From Caldilineae bacterium (GTDB lineage Bacteria > Chloroflexota > Anaerolineae > J102), in contig DUEF01000017.1 of the NCBI GenBank assembly GCA_011176555.1, positions 1-14,474 of the forward strand: 14,474 bases of DNA, given 5' to 3'. Under the pieces are notes generated by a model that worked only from the letters and a program-made list of their open reading frames with translations, ran no database searches and was not told where the DNA came from. A program made the translations under genes and the position numbers. Below, piece by piece: positions 1-7,145 of this stretch. Position 1 is the stretch's first letter. The number at the start of each line of letters is the position of its first letter.

Positions 1-10
1 GGGAAATTGG

Positions 11-80
11 TAGACCGGGAGACCGGGAAACCAGTAAACCGGGAACCGCCACCCGATTCGCAATTCGCAATTCGCAATTT
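11..80. repeat. Bipartite short tandem array upstream of nuoL
   Basis: Two different arrays lie side by side. Positions 12-47 hold four and a half 8-bp units of the type AGACCGGG / AAACCGGG. After a spacer at 48-55, positions 56-79 hold three and a half exact 7-bp units ATTCGCA. The second array ends 4 bp before the nuoL start codon, so it takes the place where a ribosome binding site would be. No coding sequence or end of nuoK is visible in 1-83. The periodicity is seen directly; function is unknown. The layout matches the other heptamer loci in the window. Confidence 0.85.
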
Positions 81-83
81 CTT

Positions 84-2039
84 ATGCTCAACTACGCCTG
101 GCTAATCCTCCTCTTTCCCGCTCTCGGCGCTGTGATCAACGCCTTCTTTGGGCGGCGTTTGAACCGCGGTGCGGCGGTGATCGCTAATGTGGCCGTGTTC
201 GCGTCCCTGGTCGTCGCCATCGGCATGGCCATTGGCGTGGGCGCCCTGCCCGAGAGCGCCCACGGTCAATTCGAACTCCAACTCTGGGATTGGATCACCA
301 TCGGCGATTTTCGGATCGAGATGACCATGCTGATCGATCCGCTTTCGACGGTGATGGCGCTGGTGGTCACCGGCGTGGGCCTCATCATCCACCTGTACTC
401 GGCCACTTACATGCAGTTGGACGACGACCACAAGCCGTTGGATGCCCGCCGCTACGCCCGTTTCTTCACCTTCATGAATTTCTTCATCTTGATGATGTTG
501 ACGTTGGTGCTGGCGAACAACTACGTGATGTTGTACCTGGGCTGGGAAGGCGTCGGTTTGGCTTCGTATTTGCTCATCGGCTTCTGGTTCTACAAACCAT
601 CGGCGGCGGAAGCCGCGAAAAAGGCGTTTTTAGTCAATCGCGTCGGCGATTTCGGCCTGGCTCTGGCGGTGATGTGGCTGTTCTTCCTCTTCGGGAAATC
701 AGCCGGTTCGTTGGCCTTCGCCGATGTCTTCCAGGCTGTCGAGGGAGCTTCTCCGGCGGTCATTGCGGCGATCACCGGCATTACGCTGCTGCTCTTGTTG
801 GCAGCCACCGGCAAATCGGCCCAACTCCCGCTCTTTGTGTGGTTGCCCGACGCCATGGAAGGTCCCAGCCCCGTCTCGGCGCTCATCCATGCCGCCACCA
901 TGGTGACGGCCGGCGTGTACATGCTGGCCCGCTCTCATCCCCTGCTGGAAGTGGCCCCCGCCACCATGCAGGCCATCGCCTGGGTTGGGGCGCTGACCGC
1001 GCTCATGGCCGCCAGCATCGCCCTGGTGCAGACCGATCTCAAACGCATCCTGGCGTACTCGACCATTTCCCAGCTCGGGTACATGTTCCTGGCGGTGGGC
1101 ATGGGCGCGTACACCGCCGCGATCTTCCATCTGGTCACCCATGCGTTTTTCAAGGCGCTGCTGTTCCTCACCGCCGGTTCGGTGATGCACGCCACGCACG
1201 GCCAACTGAATATCGACTTCATGGGCGGGCTGAAGAAGAAAATGCCCACCACCTACTGGCAATTCCTGGTCGGGTCACTGGCCCTGGGCGGGTTCCCACT
1301 CCTGGCCGGGTTCTGGTCGAAGGACGAGATCCTGCTGGGGACATTTGTCGAGAACAAATGGCTCTATGCGATTGGCCTATTCACGGCCTTATTGACCGCT
1401 TTCTACGCTTTTCGCGCGGTCTACCGCGTCTTTCATGGTTCACCCCGCAACCCGCGCCTTTACGATCGTGTCCACGAGCAGCCTTTCGGCATGACCGGCC
1501 CCCTGTGGATTTTGGTGATCGGCGCTCTGCTCGGCGGCTTCATCGGCCTTTCCGCTGGCATCGGCGACTTGTTTTCGCTTGAGCACATCAACCAGATCGA
1601 AACCTGGCTGCACCCCGCCTTTGATGATGTCGAGATGATCGAAGCCTCCCTGCAACTGCAAGCCATCCTGTTCCTGGCCTCGGGCGCGCTGGCGCTTCTT
1701 GGCATCGGCTTGGCTTATGTGCGTTATGTCCGCCAAGCCAGTTGGACGATCTCGCTGCAGCGTCTTTTCAGCCCGCTTCAGCCCGTTTTGGAGAATAAAT
1801 ACTGGGTGGATGAGCTTTACATGGCCATCATCGTCAGACCTCTGCGCGCCATCGCCCGTTTCCTCTACCGCATCGGCGATCAAGGCATTATCGAAGGCGT
1901 GGTCAACGGCGTCGGGCGTTTGACGACCTCCGTAGGCCAGGGCGTGGCGCACATCGAGACCGGCCATCTCAGTTGGTACGCCCTTTCCCTTTTCATCGGC
2001 GCCATCGCGCTTGTCGGCTATTTCTTGTTGCTCGGCTAA
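84..2039 (+). CDS. nuoL: NADH-quinone oxidoreductase subunit L (complex I, proton-pumping membrane subunit)
   Basis: NuoL is the distal antiporter-like subunit of respiratory complex I, in the cytoplasmic membrane. The 651-residue product has the usual family length and is almost entirely hydrophobic helices. It carries the core signature around residues 151-165 (YLGWEGVGLASYLLIG, with the conserved glutamate E155 of the first half-channel), the AATGKSAQLPLFVWLP segment with lysine K244, and DAMEGPSPVSALIHAATMV with H269. The C-terminal part holds LENKYWVDELY and a last membrane helix, as expected for the lateral helix and terminal anchor of NuoL. The ATG at 84 gives the normal N-terminus (MLNYAWLILLFPALGA), but no Shine-Dalgarno precedes it; a heptamer array occupies that place. 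nuoM follows 58 bp downstream, so the two are probably cotranscribed, with the rest of the nuo cluster off the left edge. Confidence 0.96.
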   Translation: MLNYAWLILLFPALGAVINAFFGRRLNRGAAVIANVAVFASLVVAIGMAIGVGALPESAHGQFELQLWDWITIGDFRIEMTMLIDPLSTVMALVVTGVGLIIHLYSATYMQLDDDHKPLDARRYARFFTFMNFFILMMLTLVLANNYVMLYLGWEGVGLASYLLIGFWFYKPSAAEAAKKAFLVNRVGDFGLALAVMWLFFLFGKSAGSLAFADVFQAVEGASPAVIAAITGITLLLLLAATGKSAQLPLFVWLPDAMEGPSPVSALIHAATMVTAGVYMLARSHPLLEVAPATMQAIAWVGALTALMAASIALVQTDLKRILAYSTISQLGYMFLAVGMGAYTAAIFHLVTHAFFKALLFLTAGSVMHATHGQLNIDFMGGLKKKMPTTYWQFLVGSLALGGFPLLAGFWSKDEILLGTFVENKWLYAIGLFTALLTAFYAFRAVYRVFHGSPRNPRLYDRVHEQPFGMTGPLWILVIGALLGGFIGLSAGIGDLFSLEHINQIETWLHPAFDDVEMIEASLQLQAILFLASGALALLGIGLAYVRYVRQASWTISLQRLFSPLQPVLENKYWVDELYMAIIVRPLRAIARFLYRIGDQGIIEGVVNGVGRLTTSVGQGVAHIETGHLSWYALSLFIGAIALVGYFLLLG

Positions 2040-2044
2040 TATCT

Positions 2045-2070
2045 CCCCAGGCGCGCATCTGGGGATGCGC
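2045..2070 (+). other. Competing hairpins in the nuoL-nuoM gap
   Basis: Two mutually exclusive stems can be drawn. One pairs CCCCAG (2045-2050) with CTGGGG (2059-2064). The other pairs GCGCATC (2053-2059) with GATGCGC (2064-2070) around a TGGG loop and is perfect over 7 bp. They lie just upstream of the likely nuoM start. No T-run follows, so this is not an intrinsic terminator. It could affect processing or translation between the two cistrons, but this is inference from pairing only. Confidence 0.4.
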
Positions 2071-2097
2071 ACTCCTCATCCGCATTCTGACCTCGAA

Positions 2098-3585
2098 ATG
2101 GACCTCACCTCCTTACCTCTTCTCTCCATCATTGTATGGTTGCCCGTCGTGGGTGCTTTGCTGCTCCTACTGATTCGCAATGACCGGGCCGCAAAATGGA
2201 CGGCGCTCACCATCGCCATGCTGGACTTCATCGTGTCATTGGGCCTGCTGGCTGGCTGGGTGAATGATGGCAGTATGCAATTCGTGGAATTCTACTATTG
2301 GATTCCGCAATTCGGCATCAACTACCATCTGGCCGTCGATGGCATTAGTCTGTTCCTGGTGCTGCTGACCACGTTGATGGGACCAATCGTTATTCTCTAT
2401 TCGTGGTCTAACATCAAAACCAACTTCAGGGCCTATCTGGCGCTGTTGCTCATCCAGCAAACCGCCATGCTGGGCGTGTTCCTGGCCCTCGATCTGGTGT
2501 TCTTCTTCATCTTCTGGGAATTCTCGCTGATCCCCATGTACTTCCTCATCGGCAAGTGGGGCAGCGAGCGTCGCGTGTATGCTGCGATGAAGTTCTTTCT
2601 CTACACCATGGCCGGGTCAGCACTGATGCTGGTCGTGATCCTGCTGCTGTACTGGCAGACAGGCTCCTTCAATTGGAGCGTCATCCAGCAGTTGGATTTG
2701 AACCCGACCTTGCAGATGTGGGCCTTCCTCGCTTTCTCGCTCGGCTTCGCCATCAAAGTGCCGTTGTTCCCCTTCCACACCTGGCTGCCCGACGCCCATG
2801 TTCAGGCCCCGGCCGCCGGTTCTGTCATCCTGGCGGGCGTATTGCTGAAAATGGGAACCTACGGCTTCCTGCGTTTCAGCCTGCCCCTCTTCCCCGACGC
2901 GGCCATGACTTTCGCTCCCTGGCTGGCAGGTCTGGCCCTGATCGGCATCCTCTACGGCGCGCTGGTGGCGCTGGTGCAGAAAGATGTCAAATCGTTGGTC
3001 GCCTACAGTTCGGTCGCCCATCTCGGCTTTGTCATGCTCGGCATCGCCACCATCAACCGCCAGGGCTTGTCAGGAGCGGTCTTGCAGGGCGTCAATCATG
3101 GCCTTTCCACGGGCGCTCTCTTCCTCTTGGTGGGCATGATCTACGACCGTCGCCACACCCGGCTGCTCGCTGATTTCGGCGGCCTCTGGAAACAGATTCC
3201 CATCTTCAGCGCCCTGTTCCTGGTCACGGTTATGGCCTCGGTGGGCCTGCCCGGGCTCAACGGCTTCGTGGGCGAACTCACCATCCTGGTTGGAGCGTTC
3301 CAGGTGAATCCGCTCTGGGCGGTGCTGGGCACGGTAGGCATCATCTTCGCGGCCTGGTATCTGCTCACCGCGGTGCGCGGCATGTTGCAGGGGCCGTTGG
3401 ATAACCCCGCGAACGAAAATCTGAGCGACCTTTCCCGAAGGGAAATCTGGCTACTCGTCCCTCTGGTCGTCCTTTTCTTCGTCATCGGTCTGTTCCCCGA
3501 CCTCTTCCTGGACAAGATCAACCCCGCGGTCGATGTCCTCATTCAAAATATCACAGCCACCGATGTTGCGAGTTTTATTCCCTGA
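2098..3585 (+). CDS. nuoM: NADH-quinone oxidoreductase subunit M (complex I, proton-pumping membrane subunit)
   Basis: NuoM is an antiporter-like proton-translocating subunit of complex I, next to NuoL in the membrane arm. The signature FFFIFWEFSLIPMYFLIG contains the conserved glutamate (E141 from the start chosen here). AIKVPLFPFHTWLPDAH follows with K220, then APAAGSVILAGVLLKMGTYG with K251, and the later helices match NuoM in order. The frame is open back to an ATG at 2011 inside nuoL, but the first 29 residues from there are polar and unlike the family. The ATG at 2098 gives MDLTSLPLLSIIVWLPVVGA and 495 residues, near the usual length of about 500. An ATG at 2065 is a second possibility. 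No clear Shine-Dalgarno is visible for any of them. The gene is followed by a repeat-filled spacer and a converging gene, not by nuoN. Confidence 0.95.
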   Translation: MDLTSLPLLSIIVWLPVVGALLLLLIRNDRAAKWTALTIAMLDFIVSLGLLAGWVNDGSMQFVEFYYWIPQFGINYHLAVDGISLFLVLLTTLMGPIVILYSWSNIKTNFRAYLALLLIQQTAMLGVFLALDLVFFFIFWEFSLIPMYFLIGKWGSERRVYAAMKFFLYTMAGSALMLVVILLLYWQTGSFNWSVIQQLDLNPTLQMWAFLAFSLGFAIKVPLFPFHTWLPDAHVQAPAAGSVILAGVLLKMGTYGFLRFSLPLFPDAAMTFAPWLAGLALIGILYGALVALVQKDVKSLVAYSSVAHLGFVMLGIATINRQGLSGAVLQGVNHGLSTGALFLLVGMIYDRRHTRLLADFGGLWKQIPIFSALFLVTVMASVGLPGLNGFVGELTILVGAFQVNPLWAVLGTVGIIFAAWYLLTAVRGMLQGPLDNPANENLSDLSRREIWLLVPLVVLFFVIGLFPDLFLDKINPAVDVLIQNITATDVASFIP

Positions 3586-3586
3586 T

Positions 3587-3609
3587 AATCAAAGATTAAA
3601 GATTAAAGA
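3587..3609. repeat. Heptamer array after nuoM
   Basis: About three 7-bp units (AATCAAA, GATTAAA, GATTAAA, then GAATGA) begin right after the nuoM stop codon. The same GATTAAA family occurs inverted at 3794-3824 in the converging gene and inside hypF at 12044-12126. The repeat is seen directly; no function is assigned. Confidence 0.75.
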
Positions 3610-3635
3610 ATGACCGCAATCGGAGTGCAAGCCAT

Positions 3636-3783
3636 TAATACACTGTAAACTAACTTAACACTGTCTTTGCGAGCAGAGCGAAGCAATCGCCAAATTACTT
3701 AGGCGTACTCTGCGAAGTTGGGGATTGTTTCGTCGCAAAAAACGCTCCTCACAATGACACAGAACTTAGTTTACGATGTATTA
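3636..3783. repeat. Imperfect inverted-repeat element (MITE/REP-like) between converging genes
   Basis: The outer left arm TAATACACTGTAAACTAACTT (from 3636) is nearly complementary to the right arm, whose reverse complement starts TAATACATCGTAAACTAAG. The match continues inward through CTGTCTTTGCGAGCAGAGCG...GAAGCAATCGCC against CTGTGTCATTGTGAGGAGCG...GAAACAATCCCC. The two arms together cover nearly the whole 148 bp. The inner phrase GCGAAGCAATC resembles a dispersed bacterial repeat I have seen in other genomes; this is recollection, not a search result. No transposase is present. The element ends on the stop codon of the minus-strand transporter gene. A transcript from either side could fold into a long hairpin, so it may act as a two-way transcription end or RNA stabiliser (inference). 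Confidence 0.75.
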
Positions 3784-5121
3784 GGTGGTTGGGCTTAATT
3801 TTTGATCTTTAATCATTAGTTTTTGTCTGGCGCGGTGCGTCTGCGTGGCCAGGAAGCCGGATTCAGTGAGAAAGGCCAACATGTAGGCCGCGGCGGCGAT
3901 GGTGACGCCAACCACCGGCAAGAACTGCATGCCCAGCCACATGGCGGCGATGAGCACGGTCACGTTGAGGGCGACAGCCACGGTGATGGGCCGGGTGCGA
4001 CGCACGTACACCAACACGCCTCGTTGCCAGGCGATGATCACGGCGGCGGCGGGCGTCAACGCAATGAGCAAGGTGGGGATGCTGGAAAGCGCCACGAGGT
4101 CAGGCGTCAGGCCCGAGACGCGGCCGTACCAGAGATCGTTGAGCGGCGTGACCGCGAGCAGGATCAGCAAGGCGCTGGTCGCCGCGCCCAGGATCAGGGC
4201 GAAACGGCGCAGGGCCAGATACGACTGCTCGTCATCGATCAGGGCGACGACCACCTCCTGGTAGGCGAAACCGACGCTGCGGAAGAGGAACGCCAACGAA
4301 AGCAGCACCGGCCACAGCGCCAGCGATTCCAACGCCAGCAGCGAGCGGCTTAAACCAAATGTGAGGAGCGGACGGCCAATGAAGTTGATGATGTTCGTCA
4401 GGGCCAGGGGGATGTAGAAGTCAAGCAGGTAACGCATGCTGATCTGGTCGGAGGCCGGTTCAGGCTGGCTGAGCGGGCCACGCAAGATCGGTCGGGTCCA
4501 GAGATAAGCGGCGGCGGCTCCGGCGATGACGCCAGCGCTGAGCGCCAGGCCCGCCAGGGCCGCTCCGGGCAGGAAGTTCCAGATCAAACCGGCGATGGCG
4601 ACCCCGCCCGTGGCGACCAGGCGGGCGATCATCGTTAACCCGACCTGGTCGGTCTTGCCGAACCGGATCATGACGCCCTGCCACAGGCGGCGATAGGCCA
4701 CCGCGGCCGTCCAGGGAAACATGAGCAGGAACGACAGCCGCGCCGGTTCGATCAATGCTTTCGGGGCGCCGATCACGGTTCCCACAAACCAACTGAAGGC
4801 CGGGGTGAGGACGAATACCAGGTGGAATGCGGTGATCACGCCCGAGAGCAGGTTTGTGAAGCGCAGGAGTTGCCCGTAGGATTGCTTGCCTTTGGCCAGA
4901 GCCGTGCTGGCGGTCAGCAGCATGATGATCGGGCTTTCGATGAGGAGCGCCAGCGAGAAGGTGATGCCGAAAGCGGCAAGCTGATGCACCGGTTCGTCCA
5001 TGCGGGCGATGACTGCGGCCAGGAACGGCTGCTCCACCGCCATCATCAACCACATGAGGGCCAGCGGCAGCCAAAAACGGAAGATGTAGCGCTGGCTGAG
5101 AAGGGCGGGGCGAGAGGGCAT
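3781..5121 (-). CDS. MATE/ANKH-like multipass transporter (MOP superfamily)
   Basis: The product has 446 residues and about 12 hydrophobic segments spread evenly, with two similar halves, the plan of the MATE/MOP exporter superfamily. Several stretches recall the ANKH (progressive ankylosis, pyrophosphate/citrate export) branch: an N-terminal FWLPLALMWL...EQPFLAAVIARM, a mid-protein LLDFYIPLALTNIINFIGRP, and WQRGVLVYVRRTRPI followed by VVGVTIAAAAYMLAFLTESG. These similarities are recalled, not computed, so the substrate is not assigned. The start at 5121 lies 15 bp after the mgtE stop, which suggests an operon with the magnesium channel; no good Shine-Dalgarno is seen. The last residues (KLMIKDQKL) are encoded by a heptamer array and the stop codon falls on the edge of the inverted-repeat element, so the C-terminal tail looks repeat-derived and is probably not part of the ancestral fold. 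Confidence 0.7.
   Translation of the reverse strand: MPSRPALLSQRYIFRFWLPLALMWLMMAVEQPFLAAVIARMDEPVHQLAAFGITFSLALLIESPIIMLLTASTALAKGKQSYGQLLRFTNLLSGVITAFHLVFVLTPAFSWFVGTVIGAPKALIEPARLSFLLMFPWTAAVAYRRLWQGVMIRFGKTDQVGLTMIARLVATGGVAIAGLIWNFLPGAALAGLALSAGVIAGAAAAYLWTRPILRGPLSQPEPASDQISMRYLLDFYIPLALTNIINFIGRPLLTFGLSRSLLALESLALWPVLLSLAFLFRSVGFAYQEVVVALIDDEQSYLALRRFALILGAATSALLILLAVTPLNDLWYGRVSGLTPDLVALSSIPTLLIALTPAAAVIIAWQRGVLVYVRRTRPITVAVALNVTVLIAAMWLGMQFLPVVGVTIAAAAYMLAFLTESGFLATQTHRARQKLMIKDQKLSPTT
3794..3824 (-). repeat. Heptamer array encoding the C-terminal tail of the MATE-like protein
   Basis: On the minus strand this reads as degenerate units of the GATTAAA family (ACTAATG, ATTAAAG, ATCAAAA, ATTAAG). 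It is the same family as 3587-3609 in opposite orientation and encodes KLMIKDQKL near the end of the transporter. The two copies and the inverted-repeat element between them form a nested inverted arrangement around the nuoM/transporter junction. Confidence 0.65.
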
Positions 5122-5136
5122 GGTAGGGTGAGGGCA

Positions 5137-6486
5137 TCAAATCCCGAGAATGATTCCGGCGATGCTGAAATAAATAAATAGGCCGGTGGCATCGACCAGG
5201 GTGCTCATCAGGGGGCCGGAGACCAGGGCGGGGTCGATGCCCAGCCGGGCCGCGGCCAGGGGCAGAATAGAGCCAACGCTTGTCGCCCAGAGGACGAGGG
5301 CCATGATGGAGACGGAAACAGTCAGAGCCAGCGCTGAATCCGGCTCCCAGGTGATGGCGCGAATGTAGGCGGCGATGGCCATACCCGCGCCCAACAGAAG
5401 CCCCACGCGCGCTTCGTGCCACCACACCCAAAAAGCGTCTCTGGGTTCGATATCTCGCGTAGCGAGGGCGCGGATGATGGTGGCCGTCGTCTGCGATCCG
5501 GCATTGCCGCCCGTGCCGATGAGCAGGGGGATGAAAATGGCCAGGGCCACCACGGCTTGCAGCTCTTCCTGAAATAAAAGCATGACCGAGCCGGTGAGCG
5601 TGGCGGTGATGAAGAGCAGCAGCAACCAACCGATGCGTTTACGGGTGATCGTGCTGGGCGGGGTGTCGAGATAAGGGCGTTCGAGTGGTTGGGCGCCACC
5701 ATAGCGCTGGATGTCTTCGGTCGCTTCCTCTTCCAGCACATCCATGACATCATCGACCGTGATGACGCCGAGGAGTCGTTTCTGATCGTCGACCACGGGC
5801 AGCGCCAGGAGGTCGTATCGCAGGAGCAATTGCGCCGCCTCTTCCTGATCGGTGTCGGGCCCGACGGTAATGAGTTTGGTTTCCATCAAGTCCATGATCA
5901 GGGTGTCCGGGTCGGCGAGGATGAGTTGGCGCAAGTTCACCACGCCGCTCAATCGTCCGATTTGGTCGACCACATAAAGATAGTAGATGGTCTCGGCGTC
6001 CGGGTTCCATAGACGAAAGGCTTCGATGGCTTCGGCCGCGGTCATGCGCCGTCGCAGCACCAGGAACTCAGTCGTCATCAGACCGCCTGCGCTTTCGTCC
6101 GGATGGATCATCAAGGGCCTGACTTCGTCCGGGTCTTCCAGGCCGGAAAGCAGCATTTCCGCCCGATCAGGATGGAGATCGCCCAACAGGTCGGCCACCT
6201 CGTCCGGCTCCATCTCGTCCATGATGCGCACGATGGTCTCGTCGGATAGTGCATCCACCAATTCGGCGACGGTCTCGTCATCCAGTTCTTCCAGGATGTC
6301 GGCCGAGTCTTCAGGGGCGATCTCTGGCAATAACGCGTGCTGTTGCTCTTCCTCGAGCTCCGCAAACAGATCGGCCTGATCGGCGGGACGCATGGCCTCG
6401 ATGATATTGGCGGCGCTGGCCAGATCATCTCGTTCCAGCGCATTACGTAATTGTTCCAGCGTGTGTTCCAGGATGGGGCGTTCCAT
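5137..6486 (-). CDS. mgtE: Magnesium channel/transporter MgtE
   Basis: MgtE is a homodimeric Mg2+ channel gated by its own cytoplasmic domains. The acidic N-terminal helical domain (about residues 1-125) is full of repeated DxxxxLxxL-type units. A CBS-domain pair follows (about 130-250, with the end LLGVITVDDVMDVLEEEATED), then a long connecting helix and about five membrane helices from residue 285. The pore region has PLLIGTGGNAGSQTTATIIRAL (about 320) and SGPLMSTLVDATGLFIYF near the end. With the start chosen, the aspartate in the latter is D432, the same number as the essential pore aspartate known from Thermus MgtE, and the length (449) matches the family. The frame also opens at 6507, but AAGGAG 7 nt ahead of the ATG at 6486 decides for the shorter form. 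The transporter gene follows after 15 bp. I see no M-box riboswitch upstream. Confidence 0.95.
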   Translation of the reverse strand: MERPILEHTLEQLRNALERDDLASAANIIEAMRPADQADLFAELEEEQQHALLPEIAPEDSADILEELDDETVAELVDALSDETIVRIMDEMEPDEVADLLGDLHPDRAEMLLSGLEDPDEVRPLMIHPDESAGGLMTTEFLVLRRRMTAAEAIEAFRLWNPDAETIYYLYVVDQIGRLSGVVNLRQLILADPDTLIMDLMETKLITVGPDTDQEEAAQLLLRYDLLALPVVDDQKRLLGVITVDDVMDVLEEEATEDIQRYGGAQPLERPYLDTPPSTITRKRIGWLLLLFITATLTGSVMLLFQEELQAVVALAIFIPLLIGTGGNAGSQTTATIIRALATRDIEPRDAFWVWWHEARVGLLLGAGMAIAAYIRAITWEPDSALALTVSVSIMALVLWATSVGSILPLAAARLGIDPALVSGPLMSTLVDATGLFIYFSIAGIILGI

Positions 6487-6493
6487 ACACTTG

Positions 6494-6499
6494 CTCCTT
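6494..6499 (-). promoter_or_regulatory. Ribosome binding site of mgtE
   Basis: AAGGAG on the minus strand, 7 nt before the ATG at 6486. It selects this start over the in-frame ATG at 6507, which would place the motif inside the coding sequence. Confidence 0.75.
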
Positions 6500-6533
6500 G
6501 CGGACATGTCTGATTAGCGGTGGTCACCAGTGC

Positions 6534-6638
6534 ATTGTGCTATGCTACAATAACATCAGGGGAAACGCCATCTCCGGGATAGATCGGTGACTGAAATTTC
6601 ACAACATTTCTCCCACATCTTCATATTTTTTTCACAAC
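6534..6638. promoter_or_regulatory. Divergent control region between mgtE and the small Gly/Arg-rich gene
   Basis: The 218-bp space between the two divergent starts must hold both promoters. Visible candidates for protein binding are a dyad ATTGT-N8-ACAAT at 6534-6551 and a direct repeat of the 9-mer TTTCACAAC at 6597-6605 and 6630-6638. The copies are 33 bp apart, about three helical turns, so they face the same side of the DNA. The region from 6595 to 6640 is clearly richer in A+T than its surroundings. I found no convincing -35/-10 pair on either strand, so promoter positions are not given. Confidence 0.35.
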
Positions 6639-6690
6639 TTTGCGGCATACTGGGGTCAGTCAAGTAAACGAACACAACAATCACTCATCT

Positions 6691-6700
6691 AGGAGGTGAT
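6691..6700 (+). promoter_or_regulatory. Perfect Shine-Dalgarno of the small gene
   Basis: AGGAGGTGAT is fully complementary to the 3' end of 16S rRNA. The AGGAGG core ends 8 nt before the ATG at 6705. It is the strongest ribosome binding site in the window and rules out the in-frame GTG at 6696, which lies within it. It predicts high translation. Confidence 0.9.
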
Positions 6701-6704
6701 AACA

Positions 6705-6971
6705 ATGACAGAAAAAGTTTTGCACGAAGTTCGCATGATCGAAACAGACGATGGTTTCCGCATCGAGATCAAAGGCGATAAAGAGCAGCTCAAGGAAATG
6801 GGCATGATGCACTTTGGCAGGAAAGGCTTTGGCCCCGGCGGCTTCTTCGGCCGAGGACGAGGCCGGCGAGGGTTCTGGGGACGCGGTCACGGTTTCGGGC
6901 CGCCACCCTGGGCCTGGGGTTCTGAACCGGAGGAAGATGCGGATCGACCTGTTCCCACGGCAGAACGCTAA
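6705..6971 (+). CDS. Small Gly/Arg-rich protein of unknown function
   Basis: The product has 88 residues and no recognised family. Residues 1-33 (MTEKVLHEVRMIETDDGFRI then EIKGDKEQLKEMG) look like a small folded unit: two strands around the DDG turn, then a short charged helix. Residues about 36-72 are low complexity, rich in Gly, Arg, Phe and His (RKGFGPGGFFGRGRGRRGFW, then GRGHGFGPPPWAWG), like an RGG-type flexible segment. The tail is acidic (EPEEDADRP). There is no signal peptide or membrane helix, so it is probably cytoplasmic. A perfect Shine-Dalgarno upstream and a strong terminator 20 bp downstream mark it as a real, monocistronic and probably abundant product. It lies between mgtE and a two-component system. 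RNA or DNA binding by the RGG-like part is possible but only inferred from composition. Confidence 0.8.
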   Translation: MTEKVLHEVRMIETDDGFRIEIKGDKEQLKEMGMMHFGRKGFGPGGFFGRGRGRRGFWGRGHGFGPPPWAWGSEPEEDADRPVPTAER

Positions 6972-6991
6972 CCGCTCGAACAAACACCCGC

Positions 6992-7031
6992 AGCGCATGG
7001 AGGGCGGCAACGTTTCCATGCGCTTTTTTGT
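6992..7031 (+). terminator. Intrinsic terminator of the small gene
   Basis: A perfect 10-bp stem pairs AGCGCATGGA (6992-7001) with TCCATGCGCT (7015-7024) around a 13-nt loop, and the T-run TTTTTT at 7024-7029 follows at once, with more T further on. It begins 20 bp after the small gene's stop codon and separates that gene from the response regulator downstream. Confidence 0.93.
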
Positions 7032-7075
7032 TTGTGGCGACAGGCGCCGCACCTACCGGGCGCCGCTCCCTTGAG

Positions 7076-7104
7076 TTGGGGAATTTGCTGGCCTGGCGTA
7101 AAAT
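7076..7104 (+). promoter_or_regulatory. Candidate sigma70-type promoter of the two-component operon
   Basis: TTGGGG at 7076-7081 and TAAAAT at 7099-7104 are separated by exactly 17 bp. The -10 matches the consensus at 5 of 6 positions, the -35 only at 3 of 6. Transcription would start near 7111, giving a leader of about 35 nt before the response regulator ATG. The upstream terminator makes a separate promoter here necessary, which supports the call. Confidence 0.45.
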
Positions 7105-7145
7105 CCAGGAACCGAATCCCGTAAAGAACGCCGCACGCCAAAGTT

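Noticed and set aside
290..1582. Long plus-strand open frame of 430 codons inside nuoL
   Set aside because: It is a shifted frame of nuoL with Arg/His/Gly-rich, non-protein-like composition typical of GC-rich shadow frames.
2011..2097. 29-residue N-terminal extension of NuoM overlapping nuoL
   Set aside because: Polar, Cys/His/Pro-containing stretch unlike NuoM, covering the intergenic hairpin.
4460..5629. 389-codon minus-strand open frame across the mgtE/transporter junction
   Set aside because: It lies in another frame of two clearly real genes and has shadow-type composition.
6487..6704. M-box magnesium riboswitch ahead of mgtE
   Set aside because: The leader on the mgtE side is short and I see none of the conserved M-box elements or a terminator stem.
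6696..6704. GTG start at 6696 for the small protein
   Set aside because: It lies within the perfect Shine-Dalgarno, which is correctly spaced for the ATG at 6705.
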